Origin: DSFT01 sp032249175
GTDB taxonomy: Bacteria; Hydrothermota; Hydrothermia; LBFQ01; DSFT01
Length of the DNA stretch: 10,235 nucleotides
Assembly: GCA_032249175.1 (NCBI GenBank)
Contig: JAVVGK010000046.1
Coordinates: forward strand, 1-10,235
Direction: 5' to 3'
Under the pieces are notes generated by a model. The model did no database searches. It had not been told where the DNA came from and saw only the letters and a program-made list of their open reading frames with translations. The translations under genes were made by a program, and so were the position numbers. Positions 6,862 through 10,235 of this stretch are shown one piece after another. Numbering within the stretch: the first letter of the stretch is position 1; the number at the start of each line of letters is the position of its first letter.

Positions 6862-9710
6862 TTTTAATTCTTTTAAATAGCAGTTTTGAATTAAATAAGA
6901 AGCTATTTGAAAAATTTTCTTATGTTGAAAAGCAAATATCGTTTTTTAATAAAAGGATAAACCAACTTAAATTTTATAAAAATAAATTTAGCACATTTCA
7001 AACTGATACATTAACAATTTGTATATTAGCATTAAGAGTAGAATTTGAAAAGGAAATTCCTGATGACCCACTAACTACTGGTGATGGAACATTTGATACA
7101 ACAAGTTATGGTATTAAAGGAACTTTTGATTATAAGCCACCTTATGATAGCTTATATTTTGCTTCAATTTTAGAATTTTCAAAAAATTACTTTCTTTCTG
7201 CAACTTATCATAGAATAAAATTTAAATATTCAGTTTCTCCAATTGTTAAAGTTCCTCATAAAATTAGATATTATGGAGATTTAGGATTTTTTGCACAAGG
7301 TATAACATCATTTTTCAGAGATGCTATTAGAAGTGCTGATCAAATAGGTATATTTTCAAATACGAATTTAGCTTATTGTAATCCACAGCCCGGTGAGCTT
7401 ATATTTAGAAGAATTGCCATATTTTATGCAGGTTCTGCTTATCAAACCGATGTAAATGGAGATACACCTTATGATTTACCAGCAGTTACAATTTTCGCAG
7501 GGGCATTAGATTATTATCTTGGAGAACCTTACATTATTGTAAATAATGGCAATGATACAATTTATGATGCAACATTACTTCCTCAAACATTAAGACAAGA
7601 TGGCTTAAATATAGGACTTCAAGGAACTGCTGTTCATGAACTAAATCACTTAATTTTCTTTGTTGATGATTTATATGATTATTCAGGACTTGGAACAGGA
7701 GCAGGATATTTTGATTTAATGGCAGTTGGTGGTTATGGTGGAGATGTTGATAACATTCCAGAAGGCTATTTGCCAACATTACCAGGTGCTTATACTAAAC
7801 TTTATATGGATAGTATCTTAAATTTAATTTGCTCCTCTTGTCAAAGAATTATTATGCCAAATGAAGTGATAAAAATTCAACCTTCTAAAAATGAGCAGAA
7901 TTTTAATATTTTACCATCTTCGTTTTATCCACAATTTTATAAAATTGAATTTGATAATAAAGAATATCTTCTAATTGAATTTAGAAAAAGGGAAAAAATT
8001 GAAGATAAAAAAGTTAATTTTATTTACAATACTGATAGCTCACTTATACTTGGTATATATGATGAAGAATGGGATTATGCTTTACCTGGTGAAGGAATTT
8101 TGATATGGCATGTTGATAAAAATATTATAGATAGTTTTCTTGTAGATTTTCAAAGTAATAGACCAATGGGTGTTGTCTTAATTGAAGCAGATGGTGTTCC
8201 TGATTTTCAATATTTTATAAAGTATCCAGAAGGTTGGAAAGGCTCAAAGTATGACCCTTTTTATAAGGGAAATAGAGACAGAATTGATGATTTTACTTAT
8301 CCTTCAATAAAATCAAATGAAAATAAATTAACAGGTTTTGAAATTTACGATATATCCAACATTTCAAATACTATGAGCTTTAAAGTGAAAAATGAAAAAT
8401 TATTAAAAATTTACTTTGGGAATGAAAGCTATAAGTTTCAAAGACAATTTTTCAATTTAAAAGATAGTTTAATTGTTGCCCTTTTTGATGCTCATATTGA
8501 TACAATTGATAAAAATACCAATAGTGTTAGGATTTATTCTGAACTTTATCTTTTCAAAAAGAATGGTCAGAGCTATTATAATCAGCCATTAGTTAGAACA
8601 TTCATTCAATTTAGAGATTTTACATTTTATCCATATTTATTTAAATATCCACCAATTATTGAAGATTTTGACAATAATGGAATTTATGAGGTTTATTTAG
8701 CAGGAACAGATGGCAATTTATATAGTTTTTTAATTACAAGTCCATTTTCAAACAACTTTACAAAAAATTTTAATTTCCCAATTAGAAGTTGTTTAAGAAA
8801 AATAGGAAATTATATTCTTCTGGGAACTGATGAAGGAAAACTTATTTTATTTAATCCAATAAACCAAACAATTTATAAATCCATTTATTTAAGTTTTCCA
8901 ATTTCAACATGTCCTTTAATTAGAAATGACACAATTTATATTCAAGGAATTGATGGAACTTTTTATATTATTGACAAAGAGCTAAATATTCTAAAATCAA
9001 AAGACCTTGAAATTTTACCAAACCCAATTGAAATAATTCCTATTGTCTTAAAAGATAGAATTTTCACCGCTACAAATAATTATCTTTGGATATTGGATAA
9101 AAACTTAAATGTTTTAAATCAAGTCAAATTAAAAAGTATTCCTATTGCTTTAAGCTATTTTCAAAATGGAATTTTGGTAATTACGAAAAATGGAATTTAT
9201 AAGTATGATTTTAATGGTGCTTTAATGGGTTTTATAAATGAAAAGACTGCATTTGCTTTAAGTTCAGATACTAACATCATTTTCAATTCATTCATTTTTA
9301 ACTACTCAAAAGGATTTAATGAAGTTTATCCAATAATAACTGATAGTGTTTTTGCTTATTCTGACATTAAAAATAACATTTACTTTTGGTCATTAATCTC
9401 AAATAATCCCCTATTTTACTCGTTTCTAAATTATAATGACATTTCAGATTTTCCAATTGTAAAAAGAATTAACATTTTAGTTTATCCAAATCCAATCAAT
9501 AAAAATCAAAAATTTACAATTAGATTTTATGCAGATGAAATAAAAAACTATAAAATAAGGATTTTTGATTTTTCAGGGAGAATAGTCCTTGAAAGGGATT
9601 TTGAAGTTAAATTAAAAGGCATTAACGAGATAATGATTGAGAATAATTTAAAATCGGGAGCATATATTGTTGATGTTGAAGGTCAAAGAACAAAATTTTA
9701 TGTGAAATAG
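6858..9710 (+). CDS. M6-family (immune inhibitor A-like) metalloprotease domain protein with T9SS C-terminal sorting domain
   Basis: A 950-residue protein probably exported and anchored or released by type IX secretion. Residues about 50-300 are an M6-like metalloprotease domain: the strand ILALRVEF, DDPLTTGDGTFD, H260-E-L-N-H264 as the zinc motif, D270 in VDDLYD as a likely third ligand, and the Met-turn DLMA with M288. The Gly three residues after the second His in metzincins is F267 here. Residues 369-420 (EYLLIEFR, then GEGILIWHVD) match the C-terminal part of the M6 domain. Residues about 520-865 hold repeated beta-strand units resembling a PQQ/FG-GAP propeller, including D603-F-D605-N-N-G. 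Residues 872-950 are a type A sorting domain: YPNP at 876-879, IRIFDFSGRIV, LKSGAYIVDV, TKFYVK. The N-terminus MILILLNSSFELNKK is a poor signal peptide. The ATG overlaps the nuoN stop, lacks an SD, and an in-frame TAG at 6852 bars extension. Actual protease activity is unproven. Confidence 0.85.
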   Translation: MILILLNSSFELNKKLFEKFSYVEKQISFFNKRINQLKFYKNKFSTFQTDTLTICILALRVEFEKEIPDDPLTTGDGTFDTTSYGIKGTFDYKPPYDSLYFASILEFSKNYFLSATYHRIKFKYSVSPIVKVPHKIRYYGDLGFFAQGITSFFRDAIRSADQIGIFSNTNLAYCNPQPGELIFRRIAIFYAGSAYQTDVNGDTPYDLPAVTIFAGALDYYLGEPYIIVNNGNDTIYDATLLPQTLRQDGLNIGLQGTAVHELNHLIFFVDDLYDYSGLGTGAGYFDLMAVGGYGGDVDNIPEGYLPTLPGAYTKLYMDSILNLICSSCQRIIMPNEVIKIQPSKNEQNFNILPSSFYPQFYKIEFDNKEYLLIEFRKREKIEDKKVNFIYNTDSSLILGIYDEEWDYALPGEGILIWHVDKNIIDSFLVDFQSNRPMGVVLIEADGVPDFQYFIKYPEGWKGSKYDPFYKGNRDRIDDFTYPSIKSNENKLTGFEIYDISNISNTMSFKVKNEKLLKIYFGNESYKFQRQFFNLKDSLIVALFDAHIDTIDKNTNSVRIYSELYLFKKNGQSYYNQPLVRTFIQFRDFTFYPYLFKYPPIIEDFDNNGIYEVYLAGTDGNLYSFLITSPFSNNFTKNFNFPIRSCLRKIGNYILLGTDEGKLILFNPINQTIYKSIYLSFPISTCPLIRNDTIYIQGIDGTFYIIDKELNILKSKDLEILPNPIEIIPIVLKDRIFTATNNYLWILDKNLNVLNQVKLKSIPIALSYFQNGILVITKNGIYKYDFNGALMGFINEKTAFALSSDTNIIFNSFIFNYSKGFNEVYPIITDSVFAYSDIKNNIYFWSLISNNPLFYSFLNYNDISDFPIVKRINILVYPNPINKNQKFTIRFYADEIKNYKIRIFDFSGRIVLERDFEVKLKGINEIMIENNLKSGAYIVDVEGQRTKFYVK

Positions 9711-9844
9711 TAAATTATGAAATTTTTTTTGAAAAGACAAGGCAAAAATTAAGTGCTTTGTTTAATAAATAGTGTTAAGTAATTGATAATCAATAACTTG
9801 TGAAAATTTTAGGAAACTATTGATTTTATTCGGGGTTTATTGAA

Positions 9845-9859
9845 GGGGGCGAAGCCCCC
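9845..9859 (+). repeat. GC hairpin of repeat unit 1
   Basis: GGGGGC at 9845-9850 and GCCCCC at 9854-9859 form a perfect six-pair stem closed by a GAA triloop. It is the most stable structure in the window by eye and has a matching counterpart in unit 2. No T tract follows it directly. Confidence 0.75.
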
Positions 9860-9882
9860 CGAAGCATAAAAATGGGTATTTT

Positions 9883-9902
9883 TAAGCCGAAGGCTTATTT
9901 TT
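9883..9902 (+). terminator. possible intrinsic terminator for the nuoM-nuoN-protease transcript
   Basis: TAAGCC at 9883-9888 pairs with GGCTTA at 9892-9897 around a GAA loop and is followed by TTTTT at 9898-9902. The stem is short, with three GC pairs, and lies about 170 bases after the protease stop. It is the best terminator-like structure after that gene. The equivalent hairpin of unit 2 has only TTAT after the stem, so termination may be incidental to the repeat's structure. Confidence 0.35.
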
Positions 9903-10065
9903 AGGGTGAGTGGGAAAATAAGAAATAATCTATATTTTAGAATTATTTAGACAAGGCAAGAATTAAGTTAAAAATGCTTTGTCCAATAAATAATGTTAAG
10001 TGATTGATAATGAATAAGTTATGGAAATTTTAAAAAATTATGGTTTTTATTGGGGGTTCATTTAA

Positions 10066-10081
10066 GGGGGCGAAAGCCCCC
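10066..10081 (+). repeat. GC hairpin of repeat unit 2 with GAAA loop
   Basis: GGGGGC at 10066-10071 pairs perfectly with GCCCCC at 10076-10081 around GAAA, a GNRA tetraloop if transcribed. The unit 1 equivalent has the same stem with a GAA loop. Confidence 0.75.
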
Positions 10082-10100
10082 TGCCGAAAAATGGGTATTT

Positions 10101-10117
10101 ATAAGGCAAAGCCTTAT
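10101..10117 (+). repeat. second hairpin of repeat unit 2
   Basis: ATAAGGC at 10101-10107 and GCCTTAT at 10111-10117 pair perfectly around AAA. Compared with unit 1 (TAAGCC/GGCTTA), one C-G pair has become G-C: 9887/9893 against 10106/10112. Both sides changed while pairing was kept. Confidence 0.7.
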
Positions 10118-10207
10118 TATCAGGGTGAGTGGGAAAAATATAATAAAATAAATAATTCCAGAATTATTGGACAAAGCAATTTAAAAACAACTTTAAAATT
10201 TTCAATC

Positions 10208-10235
10208 ATGATATTTTTTATATTATGGATACATT
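10208..10235 (+). CDS. possible start of a gene running off the window (partial)
   Basis: An ATG at 10208 opens a frame reading MIFFILWIH up to the window edge. The hydrophobic start could be a signal peptide or membrane segment, but nine codons are too few to judge, and no SD precedes it. It is recorded only as a candidate; it may be chance in AT-rich DNA. Confidence 0.15.

Larger units (their letters stand above)
9754..9958 (+). repeat. repeat unit 1 with degenerate terminal inverted repeats
   Basis: The unit starts TGCTTTGTTTAA and ends TTTAGACAAGGCA; the two ends are complementary at most positions over about 13 bases. Inside are ATTGATAATCAAT, a perfect odd palindrome at 9782-9794, the GC hairpin at 9845-9859 and the second hairpin at 9883-9897. 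The length of 205 bases is almost equal to unit 2. No transposase is encoded, so any movement would need enzyme in trans. Confidence 0.6.
9736..10178 (+). repeat. two tandem structured repeat units plus an extra flanking end
   Basis: The motif GACAA(G/A)GCA occurs at 9736-9744, 9950-9958 and 10170-10178, giving a period of 214 and then 220 bases. The stretches between them align along their whole length: TGCTTTGT near the start, AATAAATA(G/A)TGTTAAGT, ATTGATAAT, GGGGGCGAA with GCCCCC, AAAATGGGTATTT and AGGGTGAGTGGGAAAA, with scattered substitutions and small indels. The G-rich and C-rich blocks stand out sharply from the AT-rich surroundings. There is no reading frame conserved between copies. 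A family of extragenic palindromic or miniature inverted-repeat elements fits best; a tandemly duplicated structured RNA is an alternative. Confidence 0.8.
9975..10178 (+). repeat. repeat unit 2 with perfect 15-bp terminal inverted repeats (MITE-like)
   Basis: The left end TGCTTTGTCCAATAA (9975-9989) is the exact reverse complement of the right end TTATTGGACAAAGCA (10164-10178), so this 204-base unit has perfect 15-bp terminal inverted repeats. It lies 16 bases after unit 1. Internal structures are the GC hairpin at 10066-10081, a second hairpin at 10101-10117 and a third perfect stem, AATAATTC/GAATTATT, at 10151-10168. Small size, terminal inverted repeats and lack of coding fit a miniature inverted-repeat transposable element. 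A clear target-site duplication is not seen. Confidence 0.6.
9711..10235. other. 525-base region with no confident complete gene
   Basis: This stretch holds no convincing complete reading frame, tRNA or transposase. Most of it (9736-10178) is two degenerate tandem copies of a structured repeat. Bases 9711-9735 are an AT-rich junction with an eight-T run at 9723-9730 that has no GC stem before it. Bases 10179-10207 are AT-rich filler ahead of a possible gene start. Confidence 0.7.

Noticed and set aside
7534..7779. Open frame of 81 codons on the minus strand inside the protease gene
   Set aside because: It is antisense to the zinc motif region; its His/Leu-rich composition is the mirror of the sense codons.
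9723..9730. Run of eight T as an intrinsic terminator right after the protease
   Set aside because: No GC stem precedes it; only weak A/T pairings are possible.
9717..9752. Eleven-codon frame MKFFLKRQGKN after the protease
   Set aside because: It is too short, has no SD, and its end falls inside the repeat array; more likely chance in AT-rich DNA.
9736..10178. CRISPR array or tRNA cluster
   Set aside because: There are only two long units with no short repeat-spacer alternation, and no cloverleaf or CCA-type features. The units align along their whole length.
9968..10187. TTAAAAA on both sides of repeat unit 2 as a target-site duplication
   Set aside because: The right copy (10181-10187) is offset by two bases from the unit end and the motif is common in this AT-rich DNA, so it is not good evidence of insertion.

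Overview
The window is very AT-rich and densely coded, with seven protein genes packed end to end and overlapping, standard stop codons, and Shine-Dalgarno (SD) sites of the AAGGAGG type in front of some of them. It is bacterial. The best taxonomic clue is the last gene: a secreted M6-type metalloprotease-like protein ending in a type A sorting domain of the type IX secretion system (T9SS), fused to a beta-propeller-like middle. Together with a low-GC genome, a bacterial-type complex I and a Memo-family protein, this points to the FCB side of the tree. A WOR-3/Hydrothermae-like candidate phylum is my best guess (inference, moderate confidence).

Layout. 1-106: AT-rich leader with an imperfect hairpin. 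107-2014 (+): DNA gyrase subunit B, complete. 2011-2229 (+): an unrecognised 72-residue membrane protein coupled to gyrB by an ATGA overlap and a strong SD. 2190-3332 (+): a Memo-family (AmmeMemoRadiSam protein B) protein with an extra PqqD-like N-terminal domain and an Asp where the family has a conserved Cys. 3294-3875 (-): a histidine phosphatase that overlaps the Memo gene tail to tail by 39 bases. 3876-3928: a short divergent intergenic region with a perfect dyad and a possible promoter. 3929-5389 and 5386-6861 (+): nuoM and nuoN, the last two proton-pumping antiporter-like subunits of complex I, with all key charged residues in place. 6858-9710 (+): the M6 protease-like T9SS cargo, coupled to nuoN by an ATGA overlap. 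9711-10235: non-coding, occupied mostly by two tandem repeat units of about 205 bases with hairpins and terminal inverted repeats. A possible start of another gene lies at the extreme right.

How the parts relate. gyrB, the small membrane gene and the Memo gene look like one transcription unit. nuoM-nuoN-protease is a second one, reading away from the phosphatase. The nuoM-nuoN pair is cut off on its upstream side from nuoL and the rest of complex I by an opposite-strand gene, so the nuo genes must be split in this genome. The protease has no evident metabolic link to complex I; the link seen is only translational coupling. No tRNA, rRNA, CRISPR array, transposase or integrase gene is visible. 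The most unusual element is the downstream structured repeat pair, where one stem shows a compensatory base-pair change between copies.
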